This document shows positions 1 to 13,275 of a stretch of DNA of 64,000 nt, piece by piece. The position numbers were made by a program, and so were the translations under genes. This DNA comes from Spirodela intermedia. Its lineage: Eukaryota; Streptophyta; Magnoliopsida; Alismatales; Araceae. Positions within the stretch are counted from its first letter, which is position 1. The number at the start of each line of letters is the position of its first letter. The notes below the pieces were generated by a model, which saw only the letters and a list, made by a program, of their open reading frames with translations, searched no databases and had not been told where the DNA came from. The stretch lies in contig LR746280.1 of NCBI GenBank assembly GCA_902729315.2, forward strand, positions 3,703,001 to 3,767,000, read 5' to 3'.

Positions 1-983
1 CTATCTGGAGAATTATGTGCCTACCCAAAATCGTTTTACCCTGTTCTTTATTTTCAAATTATTACCACAAAGCTATCTCATTGTTATAACCAGAAACTGA
101 TAAGCAACTGAACTACCTCAAGAAAACGGGACCTCTAGTATGGACAGGGGAGGACAAGAAAATAAAATGTATTCTAAATAAGATGGTCTGTTTAATGCTA
201 GGGACATTTCTTCATCTCAACGTTTTTCCTTTTGAGTGTCTAAACTGTTATGTTTGGCAAGAGTTAGCCGGAATCATTTTAGAATGTAGTAGTTTAAAGC
301 GTTATTGCTAAAAAAATGCACACTTTTGTGGAAATAACTACTGATGTTATAGGTAGTCGAGCCATGACATTTATTTTCTATCATTGTAAAGTATTTGGAA
401 GCCGATATTAATTGAAGTTTTCTGCACAGTGTGTTTTTTATTCATTTTCTCTAAAATATGATTGATGGTGGACTATTTCTTTCGATTTCACATCTGGTTT
501 GGTTTCCTTTCAAAAGTTCTGCGTTCATTGTGCTGAGTGTTCTCATTATATCCTTCCCCTCTGTGGGAGATTCACCTCTGAATGCTTGGCATGGTAGTCG
601 CTTGTGTATTTCTATTTCTGGCATCTGTCGGATTTTGCATTCCAAACTGTTTTCCCCTTCAAAATTTTGATTCCAGTATTATTTTTACAATCAGATATAT
701 CCTGATGTGAATTCAATGCCATAGCATCTCCTTGGGTGCCTTTTCTGCTTGCATATTTCTTTCTTTATTAGTTCTCCGTTTTTATTTCTTACATGTGACA
801 ATGTGCTCCAAAGTAATCTTGTGTTGGAGCACTTGCCCTATTTTTTTTTTCATGGTTTCTTTGCCCCTTCAGGTTTGTATGCATTGTAACATCCAAGCAT
901 AATAATCTGCTTAAACCAGTGTCCAAGGTATCTCAGTATAGATCTTCCATCCAAAGATTCTTTACGATGTTTTTATTTTTCAG
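1..983 (+). other. Intron of the ERD6-like gene (left edge)
   Basis: No exon with transporter similarity was found here. The exon expected upstream, coding the QQLSGIN-type helix of the family, is absent, so this is most simply the 3' part of a long intron ending at the cag acceptor just before 984. Confidence 0.6.
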
Positions 984-2678
984 GGTTGTCATCAAGCAAT
1001 GTTGCCACAGTTAGCCTTGGAGCTATTCAGGTTTAGGAACTGAAGACCTTCTGCAGAGCCAATCAACGAGCTATTCATGTCATGGAATTTTGATATCTTA
1101 CTTGACATGTGATCCACAGGTCGTTGCTACTGGAGTTACCACTTGGCTTCTTGATAAAGCTGGGCGTAGGCTCCTCCTTATTGTGAGTCTGAGGCAACAT
1201 AGCTTGCAGTAGTAAATTTAGGGATTGTAGCGGTGGATATTGAGATATCAATGATTTCCTTGCCCAGATCTCAACTTCGGCAATCACACTTAGTCTGCTC
1301 GTTGTTGCTGTTGCGTTTTATTTGAAGGTCAGCCTCCTCTTTGTTAAACCTTTTTGATGGTTTTTTTTGTTTCCTGAATTACCATTAATTCACTGGCCGA
1401 TTGATTTCTAAGGTGGGGGAATGGCTCATGAAACCCATATGAGCACCTAATATCTAAATTACTCTTCCTTTTGCTTTTTTGTTTGATTGGAGACAGGGTG
1501 TTGTCTCAGAGGATTCTCGCTTTTATCTTATACTGAGTGTGCTGTCTTTGGTTGGTCTGGTGGTATGTTCTTTCTCCGCAGAGGACGTTCAACTCTCCTA
1601 TGATACGTATTTTCCCTTGACTGCTTGAGAACTTTCTTCTGCACAGGCTTTCGTGATTTCGTTCTCCCTTGGATTGGGAGCCATTCCCTGGATCATAATG
1701 TCTGAGGTGCGTATGGTCACTAGGTCTCTCTGCCCATTAATTCTCGGAACAGCTGTAGCCTTATGATATCTTCTTTCGGACGTGTACCATCTATTTGCTG
1801 TTTTATTAAGCATCTTTCGAGGCTGTTCCGCATCTCCAGGATATCCTGTTGTTGTTATGGCCTTTTCGTCCTCATCTCTATCCAAATAACATTCATGTTG
1901 GTCACTATCATGCCATGTCTAGGCAGAACCAACCTGTTGTTCCTCTCATGCAACCGACTAAATGGGAAATTCTGTATGGTTTCAACATATTGGAAACTGA
2001 TCTAGTAGCCCAGTTGAGATCCAAATTAACATAGAGATTCACGTCACAACTTGTGGATTTCCCTCGCTGCCACTTTTGATTTGTTATCATTGTTCTTTGT
2101 ATAGTATTTTGCGCAGTTGAAATTAAATTTTGTTTTGTCATGAATACTGGTAGAAATCTGAGCCGGTTGAAGCCCTCCTGAGGACCACCCATTTAGAGCT
2201 TGAGATCAAACTCATTTGTCTGTTTGTGGAAGCACGATCAACATCAGATCTTATCGGGCCTCCTTGCATTGACTTTGACCACTAGACATGCAGGTCACCC
2301 GAGATTTTCCTAGATGTTCGCCTCTGGGTATGGAGGCTACATGTGGTTGCATTAGATGTTGACCGTTTGACCGCCGCCTATGAACATCTAACTCCTTGTA
2401 GCATCTTTAGCCCTGATAGGCGACTAAGGCGAAAAACCCAAGCCTTTTTCTCTGTTGCCTATGACAGTTGATGCCGGGTGTTGACTTTTGATGGCAGGTC
2501 ATGCATTAGTTCAGTCTTCCTTTCGTTCCTCACAGCAAGCATTGGTTTTGCTCCTGCAGATACTTCCAGTGAATATAAAGGGTCTTGCTGGCAGCGTGGC
2601 AACCCTCGCCAACTGGCTCACTTCATGGGTTATAACGATGACGGCCAACTTGCTCTTGGATTGGAGCAGTGGAGGTTT

Positions 2679-2729
<51 letters not shown>

Positions 2730-2890
2730 CTTTTTCCAGCTATCGAGGAACCTGAAGGGCTGCTTCGTCTATTGCAGGGACCTTCACCCTGTACGCAGCT
2801 GTCAGCGCCTTGACCGTGCTATTTGTTGTGAAGTTGGTCCCGGAGACGAAGGGCAGAACCCTGGAGGAGATCCAACGGTCCTTCCGATGA
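984..2890 (+). CDS. ERD6-like sugar transporter (MFS), 3' half only
   Basis: This encodes the C-terminal half of a major-facilitator monosaccharide transporter of the plant ERD6-like (ESL) group, whose studied members move glucose across the vacuole membrane. Seven exons are visible: 984-1030, 1120-1182, 1268-1327, 1497-1562, 1647-1706, 2560-2674 and 2778-2890. All introns are GT-AG and the phases join cleanly into 173 residues plus a split glycine. Family marks are LLDKAGRR in the cytoplasmic loop (about residues 25-32), the helix [40 protein letters not shown], and the terminal signature [13 protein letters not shown] before the TGA at 2888. About five to six transmembrane helices fall in this part. 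The start and the N-terminal helices lie left of the window; 1-983 looks like intron. The last intron opens with a (CT)22 tract. The 3' UTR probably runs to about 3170. The family call is firm; the exact paralogue and substrate are not known. Confidence 0.93.
2681..2724 (+). repeat. (CT)22 microsatellite at a splice donor
   Basis: A perfect CT dinucleotide run starts six bases after the GT donor (2675) of the last intron of the ERD6-like gene. It gives the 103-nt intron an unusually pyrimidine-rich 5' half. Confidence 0.97.
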
Positions 2891-4369
2891 GCCTGTTTGT
2901 TCTCCGCAGAAGAAGAGCCCCCATTTGCAGGCAGAAGAACCGGGGTGGTCGGCGGGCGGCACGAGAGAGGAGATTATTCTTTTATATTCGTCTGCGTTTC
3001 GAGTGCAGAGGAGACATCCTTCATTCATCCCAGGCCGTTCTGGCCCGCCGACCTTGCCCACCCACGGTGTATCTAGTGCAAATAATTATAGGACATTTCG
3101 ACTGCCGGGGTTTTTTGCTTTATCAGAGGAAATTATTATTATGGGCAACTAACTGTTCACAGAGGGTCCATTAATTCTTCTGACTAGACGCACCTTCCTT
3201 AGAATGGTTGACTTTGTCTGTCTCACACCGAACTGAAGCCTCCCAGCTCTCAGCTACTAACACCTCTGCAGAGCGTTCAAGATCAGCTACATCTTATGGA
3301 GAAGTAGGAATCACTCAGCAATTGTTAGCCTTATCTTTGTTGGGATCTCAACAATTCCATGCCATGTCTTCGACGAAAACTTAGCCATGAAAAGAATTGT
3401 AAAAAACGGCAAAGAATGGTCGTAGGCAAAGTATAGGGGCAAATAGTTGATATCAGAATCAACAAGAATCAAACAGGTTTGAGAATATCGCTCAACGACC
3501 TAATTTTATTGATCCTTCTTTCTTAAATGTCTACTCCAATGAGATTCGCCTTCAAACTTTCCCCTCATTAGTGTAAGATTTTCCTCTAACCTTGCTTTGA
3601 TGTCATAGATATCCTTCATATGTCATATACATATTTAATTTCCTGAATTAGTATTAACAAAAAAGCTGAAATGGTTTATTGCTTATGAAAAAGATTCTTC
3701 TTTACTTTATTAAAGCAAAATTTTATTTTTATGTTATGAAATTTATTTTGTATAGAAGGCAACATTTTTAATATTATCATTAAGTTTTAATGTGCTAAAA
3801 ATATGAATCTAAATGATACTCTTTTGTGAACTAGAACGTACTATTTTATGTTATTTTATATTTTTAAGTTTTCCAAAAATAATTGGTTTACCTTTGTAGT
3901 GTCCACATGACAAGTAAGGTGTAGAGGCTGGCTGCAAGGATAAAAACTTTCTATTTAAGTGTTGGCATGATGCAACTCAAAGTGGAGACTCGTAGCATTC
4001 CTATTTTACATGCACATCAAAGTTGATTTTTGAATGTTTTTTTATATTCTTGATATATTGTTGTCATTTTATAATACATTTATTGTTCATACAACTCTTT
4101 CTTTCCTTATTTGAGACTTATGCAAAAGATATATAGAAATTAATACAAAATATGTATTTTTAAAATTACCAAATGATCTATTTTCTACTTTCTAGATTGA
4201 TAAAACGATTTTATATTAATTTTTTATTTAAATGGGTATATCATATGAAAAGACTTAAAAAGAGGCCTTTGTTCTTTTGCCTAACATAAGGTATGAAATG
4301 GTAGTCTATTCCCTCTCATTTTAGTCCATTCCTCAAAAGGCTAGCATGTATGCAAAGAGGGGTGATGAG

Positions 4370-4445
4370 TGTGTTGGAATGATAAGGCTAGTAGAAACAC
4401 TAAGAGGGGGGGGGGGTCGGGGGGGTGAATTGAGCTTTATAAAAA
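4370..4445 (-). repeat. Retroelement-like border with poly-G run
   Basis: A long G tract (4405-4426, two interruptions) is followed by ggtgaattgagc. Read on the minus strand this gives CAATTCACC followed by a C-run and CTCTTAG. A related CAATTCACCCCCTCTCTTAG string occurs on the plus strand near 13545-13565 and a weaker one near 45690. I recall such C-rich borders near the ends of plant LTR elements, so this is probably a relic; no matching second end was found. Confidence 0.35.
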
Positions 4446-7164
4446 TTTTCATAATTTTTTGATTCTCAAATAGGTTTCTAATCAAGCTTGTCTATGTGTC
4501 AATACACGTAAAAGCTACAAGTGACAATAAGGTTTTCCAATATTCTCTTATTAAGAAACTATATATTTTTATTCTTTGCACCTCAATTAACTATTTTTCA
4601 GGCCTAGAGAAAAGTATCATTTCGTATCAACTATTCTCCTCATAAATACACACTTATTTTTAACAGGATCAACAACTCAAAACTGGTAAGTTCATCTCTA
4701 CAAAGACCCAGCCTCTCTTATGCTAAACATAGTTATAAACATCACATGTCTTCACCAAGTAACTCTCCTAGTTACCTTAAGCTTGATGGAAACACCAATT
4801 GCAATCATTGTTTTGTTTGAATTTTAGATCAGGCTGATGAAGAGTATGCATTAGTTCCTTTGTCGTTGATGCATGTAATGTGAAGATCTTGATGAAGAGT
4901 GTTGGATCTTTATACTTTTTTTCATTTGTTGGTCGATAATTCCTTTCTGATATATTGGCCTTCATCTTGTTAGTTCTCACCTTTTTAGACTTTCAACTTT
5001 TGAAATCCTAGCAAATTCTTGTTGTTTTCTTTTGTGATTCCTATATTTAACATTCCAATATTTGATTCTCCCTAATTCTACAATCTCTTGAATTCAAATT
5101 TGAGTCTTTACTTTCTAACTTGTGCTATCTATGTTGACTCCATATCATCAAATCTTACTTCAATTTTTGTGCAGATATTTGTGTGACATGTCACCCTCGA
5201 GATAAACTTTCTAAAAAATGAATCTTCAATCTAATGTTTATTTCCCTATTGTTTTGAAACACAAATAACTTGAATAACCGGTGTAATATCATGTAGAAAA
5301 CATATAGAATTGATAAATGTGTCAATAGTATTGTTAGATTATCATATATATAAATTGGAGGATATATTTCACTTGTGCAAATGTGTTGACACGAGTTTTG
5401 TGTGGACTACTACCATATGACCATGTAACCTTTTGTTTGTAGATCTTTCTTCCATTTATAATTTTTTTTATTAAAGTATTTCTAAGATAAAAAGACAACC
5501 TAATCTCAAGGATTAAATTATTCTAACTGAAATCATAATCATTTAAAAAAGAAAATCAATATGATTTGTTGGTTGAGTATATTGAGCATTTAAATCATAT
5601 AATTAAACTATACAAATTAACACTAATATAATATGATAAATTTTCAATAAGTTTTCATTGATAATCATCAAAATCAAGGGCATCAACATGATGCTTATCG
5701 CATGTCAATTGTATTTTGTCCATGTCATGTGTCAAATTGGCGATTATGAAAATTAAATTGTCTTTGTCAAAAATTGGACATCTCTCTTCTTACTAATTGG
5801 TCAATGCACCACCTTGATGGGTAGACAATTTCTTTGTGGGTCAACATGTGGAGAAATAAAATTTCTTTTATTCTCCTAAAATTTCTTCTATTTTCTTCTT
5901 GTGATTTTTTTCAACCTGGTTTGATATTGATATGTTTATATAGATCTTACTGCTTCATTTGAGACTTAAAAATATAATTATGCCAACAACACAAGATTTA
6001 AATATTCATATCTTGATTTAAATATTAGTGAATTCCAATATAATTGATGAAAGTTTTCATCATAGGCTTCTTAGAAATTTGTTTTTGAGCATCAAAATCA
6101 TCACCTCAACAATCTTCCCATTTTGAAAGTTGAATGGTTAACCATTTTAATCTTGCAAGATTTATATGTGATGATTGAAGAATTTAACAGAATGCCAAGA
6201 AAATGAGTCAAATGCATAACGAGATACATCTGTGCTCTTCTTGAGTAGGTAGGTGCTGTGTTTTGATGATGATCATAACATATGAACAATAGTTTAGATA
6301 TTTCTACGTGTATGAAAAATGCATAAATGTGATCCTAAGTATTTCTAGGATAACCAAAGAGAATGAAAAATTTTCGTGCTTATATTTGATTTATGTTTAT
6401 CAAATAATAGTATCACGTACCCTTGCATTTAATCTTAAATTAATTGGAGTTAAATGAGGAGAAATAGCGGGTTTGAGATTAAAGAGTAATAGATCAGGAT
6501 AATGGGCTTAATTCAAAGTCCATTGGATCTGGTTAGTGGGCCTTTAATTTATGGATGTAGGATTCTCTTAAAAGTGTAAATGGATCGCTCTAAAATAGGA
6601 TTCGAAACCTAGAAATGATGAAATGGATCTCTTTACAACTACACTCCAAACCTAAATGGAAAAAAATTCTTTGAAACCGGACATGAAGCCTCAAGGGAAC
6701 AGATGTTTAAAACCAGACACGACCTAACTGAAACGGATCTATTTAAAACCAGACCCAAAAATTATATTAAATTGAGTGGTCTGTGTTTTGTTTTTTTAGC
6801 CCATTTCTGGGCCAATAACCTTCTGCTATATATATATAGCGAGAGAGAGAGAGACGGATCGAAACTTCAAAATTGAAAACGTGGCGAGAACTAGGCCCTT
6901 TTCTCTCTCTAGAAATGAAATGAATTATTTTCTATTTGGGCTCATTGTTCATATCAAAGTTACATCTCAATGGTTCTATACTCAAGCTGCGACCAAAGCT
7001 CAAAATGATTATTCTACATGTTGAAAGTCAATGGGCAAGCTGGTTAGGAAGGCCAAGTTATACGGGGAAGTGGACTTGCCCGAGAGGGAACACCAGGAAG
7101 GCAGCTTTCGATATATATATATATGTATATATATAGTGGAAGGTTACCTAATGATTAGTCTTAG

Positions 7165-7194
7165 GCTAGTTTATATATATGTATATAAACTAGC
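7165..7194. repeat. 30-bp palindrome in TA-rich DNA
   Basis: Two 13-base arms (GCTAGTTTATATA and its exact reverse complement) are separated by four bases. It could extrude as a cruciform. No gene is adjacent. Confidence 0.85.
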
Positions 7195-9014
7195 AGCTCA
7201 CCTTAACCCTAAGACGATCAACTTATCTGATTTCTTTGCCGGCTAAGTGGACAGGAGAGTGAAGGGAGGAACAATTATCAATGCACAGATGAGAAAGCAG
7301 ATTCTAATCACACGAAAAGAAGAAGGTATATGAGCTAGAAAAAATATCAATTATTGCTTCTGCTTGTTGTTAGATCCAGCAGAAACAATATAAGAGAAAC
7401 AATACGAGAACAACAAGCTGAACCATTCTCCATGCTGCTCACTTTTGATTGCAAGAGAAGAAGACAAAAACAGGGGAGAGAAGAAGAAGAACGTGAAGAA
7501 GAAAAAAATAATTTCCCACACCTCAAAGACCATGATCAAGCATCAAATTAAATATTCATCATTAAGTAATCTCCTTCAATCTTATATTCATTAAATTGTT
7601 GGAAGCAAGTTTCCTTAGAACCTGAAATACGAGAAGGGGGAACTGGAGAACTTATTCGGTTTAACTAATTAGATCTATGGAAACCAGAATAGAGAAGTGT
7701 GGAGCATCTCTAGTTTCATTTCCGAGGACTGTGGAATCTAGAATAGGAGATTTAGGAGATCTCAAGTTAACTGGAGCTGTGAAATCAAGTTTCAAGGCCT
7801 ATAATTCAATGTGTTTTCAATAAGGATTTAGTGTAACCCAAAGATCAAGTTTTTGGAGATTTGATGTAGATCAAGAAGACTGTTTCACTATAAATTATTT
7901 ATGTCAATGTGTTGATGATTATTCGTACAAATAAAATTATGGGAAAATAAAAGCTACATATTTCTCCCAATATCTTGTGCCACTTCGAGGCCAATATGGT
8001 GGATATAATTTTCTAACAGTTTCTTCTCCTTTTTGTCAATAATAGAAAGATATAGCATGAGAGAAATTCATGAAGTGATGCCACTTTACCTTTAATGTGC
8101 TCCCTTGGTCACATGTTGATTCAGGAAGTCAAAGAGCATGGAAAAGAGGGCTTATTGGGTGAGAGGAAAGAGAGTTTGGGGTGAATTGGGCTTGAGAGAT
8201 ATTGATTTAAAGCCACACTAAGATCAAGAAAGTTGAACTGATCAGATTCAAGTTTAACTATGGGTTAACCTTCCTATTTTTTCTTGACTAAGATTCTAAT
8301 TTCACTGTGGATTCTAATTTGACTTTGACTTTGAAAAAGTTTGAACACCTTTTTCTCAACTTTAACTAATTCCTTAGTATACACCAACTTATTACAAGGG
8401 TGCAACTCCACTAGAACTTCTATTCAAAACTCTTTCTAGATTCATGGCTCTAGGCAATCCAGATGTGATTAATGGTATAAACTTCCTTGGCATGAGAACT
8501 AAAGTTTAATCACGAGTTCTTTCCACAAGGAAGTAAGAAAAATTCTATTGATGCCACTTTCTCAAGGTTGATGAAGAGTTGAATCATAACTAGAATTGAT
8601 GAACAGGAAATTGAATTGTACTTGATTATAAATTTTCCCTTCACACATTGAAACTATTTGAATGCTGAAGATTTTTTGTTAAAATTTGGTTGAGGAAATT
8701 TATTTCACGATCTTCTTGTCATGGAAACAAACTTTGAATTTTGTTCAAATGTTCATATGAGCTTCCCTACAAAAGTTTTAGACAAGATTTGGAATCATAG
8801 AGTAGTCGAAGACAATGATTCATGTGTGTTTTTCAAAGGAAAGTAAGTCAATTGTATAGTGAAATTTATGTCACACTCTACTTTGATTTTCTAAATTTTT
8901 TAATATTAAAATCTTAAATAAAGCTAGACATTCAAATGGTTGAAGACCAATGCGATGGATCCTTTAAGCTGTTAGAGCATTGTATACATGATGTTTTGAT
9001 TCATGTAGACAAAC

Positions 9015-11480
9015 CCTCTCTTTGACTGCCCATAGCCACAAGATCTGTAGGGCTGCATTAGACATAAAGAAGAAATAGGCTCAACAACATAGATCATGTT
9101 GAAAACACATTGGGCAAGCTTCATTAATGAACCCTATTAAGAGGATATTTCCTAGGTAGGGTATGTTGTTAAAAATTAATAGGCTAGTTGATAGGCACTA
9201 TTTGTCCACAGGCTCTCAAGATCAGACCAATATCACCAAGGACACTAACACTAACTCCAATTAGATTTAGTTTTACCCCAAGGCAAAACTAGTTGACATA
9301 TTGCACACTAGTGAGACCACTAATAACATGTCATTTTTATGTAATAATTAATGCATAATTATCATATTGGATGCATTAATCCATGCTAAATTAATAAATT
9401 TAATGAGAAATCAAGTAAAACATACTATAGATTAATTATGTAAAATACTTGCTTGATATACTATAGATTATCATATTTTTTGGTTATATCTTGATTATAT
9501 CTTGATATGCTTTACTTGATATTTTTACCCCTGCATCTATCATGATTAGGACTAAAGTCAAAATTTAATAGCTTAAGATCATTTTCTCAAACACTTTTCC
9601 TGATTTTTGACGATTTTCAATTTTTTTTTGAAATATGTGGTCTTCAAGGGCCATTCTGAAGCCCATTAAGAGTCTCATTGGGTTCTATATTTAATTAAAT
9701 TAAAATGATTCATAAAATTGACGAAAATCGATAGAGATGGTTGGAAATAGTTGGAGAAATGAATAAAGGAATGGAAGCCAATTATCATTGAAAATTAAAT
9801 GACTTTTTTGGCAAGTTGATCCCTAACTACTAATCAATTCTTGTTCTAATGGGAGTCTAAAAACTTCTAATTTAGGGTGAGAGGAACCCTTTTTCTTCTT
9901 CCTTCACTAGGTGATAGCCAATGGTGTTCTTCTAGTTCTTCATGAATTTTATTTTTTTGTATTGCAATAAACATCTAACTTTTAGTGTGGTTCGAATTCA
10001 TTTCTATGATCCATTTAGGTGAAATGTAGATGAATAAAGGAAAAAAATTGTTTTCTAAGATTTTTATTTAGGATTTCACTGGAACTCATTCACCTACTTG
10101 AGTTTCAATATATTTTATTCTTGATTCTTTATATTTTTCAAGTTTTGAGTAATTCTATTCTCATTTATCAATTGATTCATACATCAAAAACTGATTGATT
10201 ATCTCTTTAGTTAAAATTCGTTCATTTGCCTTATCCCTAGTGTCAAAGGAGATTTTTTTATTTTGAATTCGTTTTAATTTTACTTTCTTAATATTTCTTG
10301 TGCTAAATCAATTCTAAGCTTGTTTGTGACCCTTAATCTTCCTATTTTTTAATTTGACTTTTTCTAGTTTTCTTAAATAAATCGTTTGTTTCTCCATTAC
10401 TCCCATCAGTGGAGCCTTTCTTGCTATCAGCATTCTCTTCTCTCCTCTCTTTATCTTCACTTTCTCTCTCTTCTTGCCATTATCTCTCTCCTCCTCCCTA
10501 TCTCTGTCCCTATTTCCTTTATTATCTATAGATTAGGTTAACTCATTTTTATAATTATTTTACTGCAAATTAAGTAATTTACGGTGACAAGGGGAAGGGA
10601 GGAGCTGGTCATAGCTGATTGAGTGCATAACATTTTGTCTACTCCTCTCCATTATTTTTTTCATTATTTTAATTTTTAATTTTTTTATTTAGATTCATAT
10701 TTTTTTAAGGAACAAAAAATTTATAATCATTTGTTATCTTACCTATAGATTTGATCTAAACTCATTGTGATTACTTGACTTATCTTAGAATAAATTCATT
10801 TTTATAAATTTTAAATTTGGCATCTCTTAATACAACAACTAAGAGATGGTGAACCGCCAAATATAATGCATCAAGCATCATTCACTAAGAAGGTCCTAAC
10901 CTTGATTGAACCAAGTAGAGCACCACAAACAACTAGTCTAAAGAAGTTGTAGGATGTTTACAAAAGATTGGTAGAAACTCATGTAAAAAATGTTGAATTA
11001 AAAATAAAGATTACTGCAAAAATCTTCATAGACATGGTAGTTAGGAAGGAACAAATCAAGAGAAGATTAGGCGGCTTTGGCTAAAAATGAAAAATAGAAG
11101 ATAAGAGGTAGACTCTTGGAAATTGTTGGATCAGTCTTGGAGGTTGAGGATCATTCATAACATCAAGTGGCTTGAAATCCTTATCCAACAATGATATTGT
11201 AAACGAAAGGTTGAGGGTTAGGAAATTGATAAATACAATTAACGAGGTCATGAAAGATGAGCTTAAAAAAAATAACATCATACATAAACCTTCTACATCT
11301 ATCATTTATGGCATCTTGGTCAAACTTCTACAATTAATCTGATGGTTGTCTAACTTTAGAATGGGAGCGTGTAATGGGAACACCTATGCCTTCATCTTAG
11401 ATAGACTCTATTCCTTGTAGACATGTAACTGGATCCTATCCTCTTAGAGAGAGAGCATCTTCATGCCACCCTCTTCCTCT
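9015..11480. repeat. Unidentified dispersed repeat, copy 1 (interrupted)
   Basis: Two blocks, about 9015-9320 and 10858-11480, match in the same order a contiguous block at 14169-15060, with much divergence. Shared landmarks include ATAGCCACA, GTTGATAGG.ACT, TCTTGGAGGTTGAGGAT and AGGTCAT.AAAGATGAGC. Between the blocks lie about 1.5 kb absent from the other copy. On the minus strand both copies keep a short frame with the shared string NDPQPPRL/HNPQPPRL, at 11081-11305 here, but no recognised domain. This is probably an old transposon family; class unknown. Confidence 0.65.
9321..10857. mobile_element. Probable insertion inside dispersed repeat copy 1
   Basis: This segment is missing from repeat copy 2, where the flanks meet at about 14469. 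The borders look like a degenerate target duplication (gagACCACTAAT on the left, gaACCGCCAAAT on the right). The right end carries a perfect 9-bp stem-loop, CATCTCTTA (10821-10829) with TAAGAGATG (10840-10848) and a 10-base loop. No transposase frame is seen. The end hairpin recalls Helitrons, but the expected CTRR end is not present, so the class is left open. Confidence 0.45.
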
Positions 11481-11703
11481 AAGGTTCAATCTTCATTGTT
11501 GGACTCAAAAAAGGAAAGAAAATCAATGGTATTCAAGCCTCCGCCAACTCCTTCCTACACCAAACTCATCCTTAATAGTGTACAATTTTCAATAGGTTGA
11601 ATATGTAAAAATGCTATATTTTTCTCTATGTTATTTCAAATTTATTAAAATTTAAATATTTGAGGGCATAGGTCTATTGAGGCTTGGATATTTAGTGGTT
11701 GTT

Positions 11704-13275
11704 TGCAATAACTATTTAGTCATTGTATAGTAAATCACACAAATTTAAAATTTATAAAACTAGAAAATATAAATTTTTAGATATTTAGAAATATTTCTGA
11801 ATAAATATATCAATTATAATTTAATAAAACTTTCAAAAATAGTAGTAATTTTCTAGGTTGATCACAAGGATGTAATATAATATCTGATAATTATTCAAAA
11901 TATTCCTCAAAGAATGCTATTTTCTATGAATTTTATACTAGTAAATAAAAAGGAAATATATTTAAAATATTTAAGATGTTCTGCTCAGTAATTCTTATGT
12001 AAGTGATTACAAACAATTTAATTGATCAAATTAAGATATGCAAAAGCTAGAAAAATCTTAAGTGAACAAAGTATATTTTGGTAAATTAAAATCACACAAA
12101 TTATCATTAAATGAAGCGTAAAGTAAGTTGAAAGTAAGAAAATAGAGTTATGACGTCACGGCGGCAATGCGTCGGTGATGCACCAAAATCTTGAACGTTC
12201 GGGAAGATCATCGTGCAGTGTCCATGGCCTCGAAGGCTCTCCTTGGACAAAGATGACATGAGAAATCTCTAGATCTCCTTGTAAAGTTTAGAGATTAATA
12301 AAATGGGTCGTCAAATCATCTTCGACGGCTGTCACCCAGCAGAGTGGAAAAATGACAACTTTGTAGCTCTCTGACGGTTGTCACCCGATGAAGAGGAGTT
12401 GGATAGAGGTAAGGCATGTGTTAAGGAGCTTCATCCTCAGGTCCGTGCAGTAAGAGGAGGCTCTTCATCGCATCTGGTATGTTCTCAAGAGGTGGTGACT
12501 CGTCTCTTAGTGGATCGTCCTCTTCCAGATGACAGTTTGTTCGTCGATCAATCAAAGATACTTTACTTGATAGATTTTGCGATCCTTTTATTGTGAATCA
12601 TTCAACAATTTTAATAATAATGTTCCATGAATCGCATTGACGAGATTTTCGTCGACGATCTAACAATTCTAGTTGCTTAATCGTTCACCGGCGATCTACA
12701 AGAAAGTCATAATAATCAGATAAAAAAATATGAGTTTTAGCTCTAGGAAGATTTGAACCTACGCTGGTTGCCTGCCCTTTCTGGAGAAGGTGACGTGGGT
12801 TTAGTCCCAGATCAGTTGTATGCCAAATTTTCAGGCGAATATATAATAATGTTAGATCTCTAAGCAAGTCCCTTCCTCACACGTATATGACCACTCCTTG
12901 CCCCACAGTAGGCTGGCCATCGATGACGTGGAAGGGGGGTGATGCACATGTGCCCCATCAGTCTAAGCCACTTGATCCCCTACTTGCAGCTACTTCTCGA
13001 TTGAGCTTTCGACTTGCTCGTGGGCCCAACTAGCCAGCAGGTCTCCCCATTTTGTAATATTTTTATTTCTATTTCTTTTTCTTCATTTATCTCAAAAGTA
13101 AGATAGTAAAAGTCATATAAGTTCATATAAAATTATATAATTATCCAAAAAATCACATTAATTAACTAAAAACTACTTTTCACACTTTAACACAAATATA
13201 AATCTAGTTATCATGAGTTAAGGTTAAAACTATATTATTTAATAATTATTAACTCATGATAATGAAGACTTATCA
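11704..13275 (+). repeat. LTR-like repeat family, copy A
   Basis: First of four related 1.57-1.74 kb units in this window. The start is followed by CATTGTATAGTAAATCAC and the end is AATGAAGACTTATCA. Inside lie a block with TGTCACCCGATGAAGAGGAG, a frame readable as KELHPQVRAVRGGSSSH (from about 12424), and a dyad at 12792-12813. TG...CA ends suggest a solo LTR. The 5' end is the least conserved of the four and no 5-bp target duplication is evident. A roughly 17-bp string (atatttagtggttgttt) occurs just before the unit and again about 40 bp after its end. Confidence 0.7.
12792..12813. repeat. Conserved 22-bp dyad in copy A
   Basis: The arms GACGTGGG and CCCAGATC flank a TTTAGT centre. The same imperfect palindrome sits at the equivalent place in the other three copies. 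Confidence 0.6.

Larger units (their letters stand above)
3175..9000. other. AT-rich intergenic DNA, no gene seen
   Basis: No open frame here resembles a known protein. Contents are AT-rich unique-looking sequence, a G-run with a retroelement-like border near 4405-4440, a short GA run near 6840, TA-rich runs near 7110-7190 including a palindrome, and a purine-rich stretch near 7380-7510. Decayed transposon DNA is likely but cannot be classified by eye. Confidence 0.6.

Noticed and set aside
2488-3174. 228-codon plus-strand frame
   Set aside because: It reads in frame through exon 2560-2674 and then across the (CT) intron; the true frame uses the splice at 2674/2778.
9321-10857. Helitron identity for the insertion
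   Set aside because: The end hairpin fits, but the 5' TC and 3' CTRR termini were not found.
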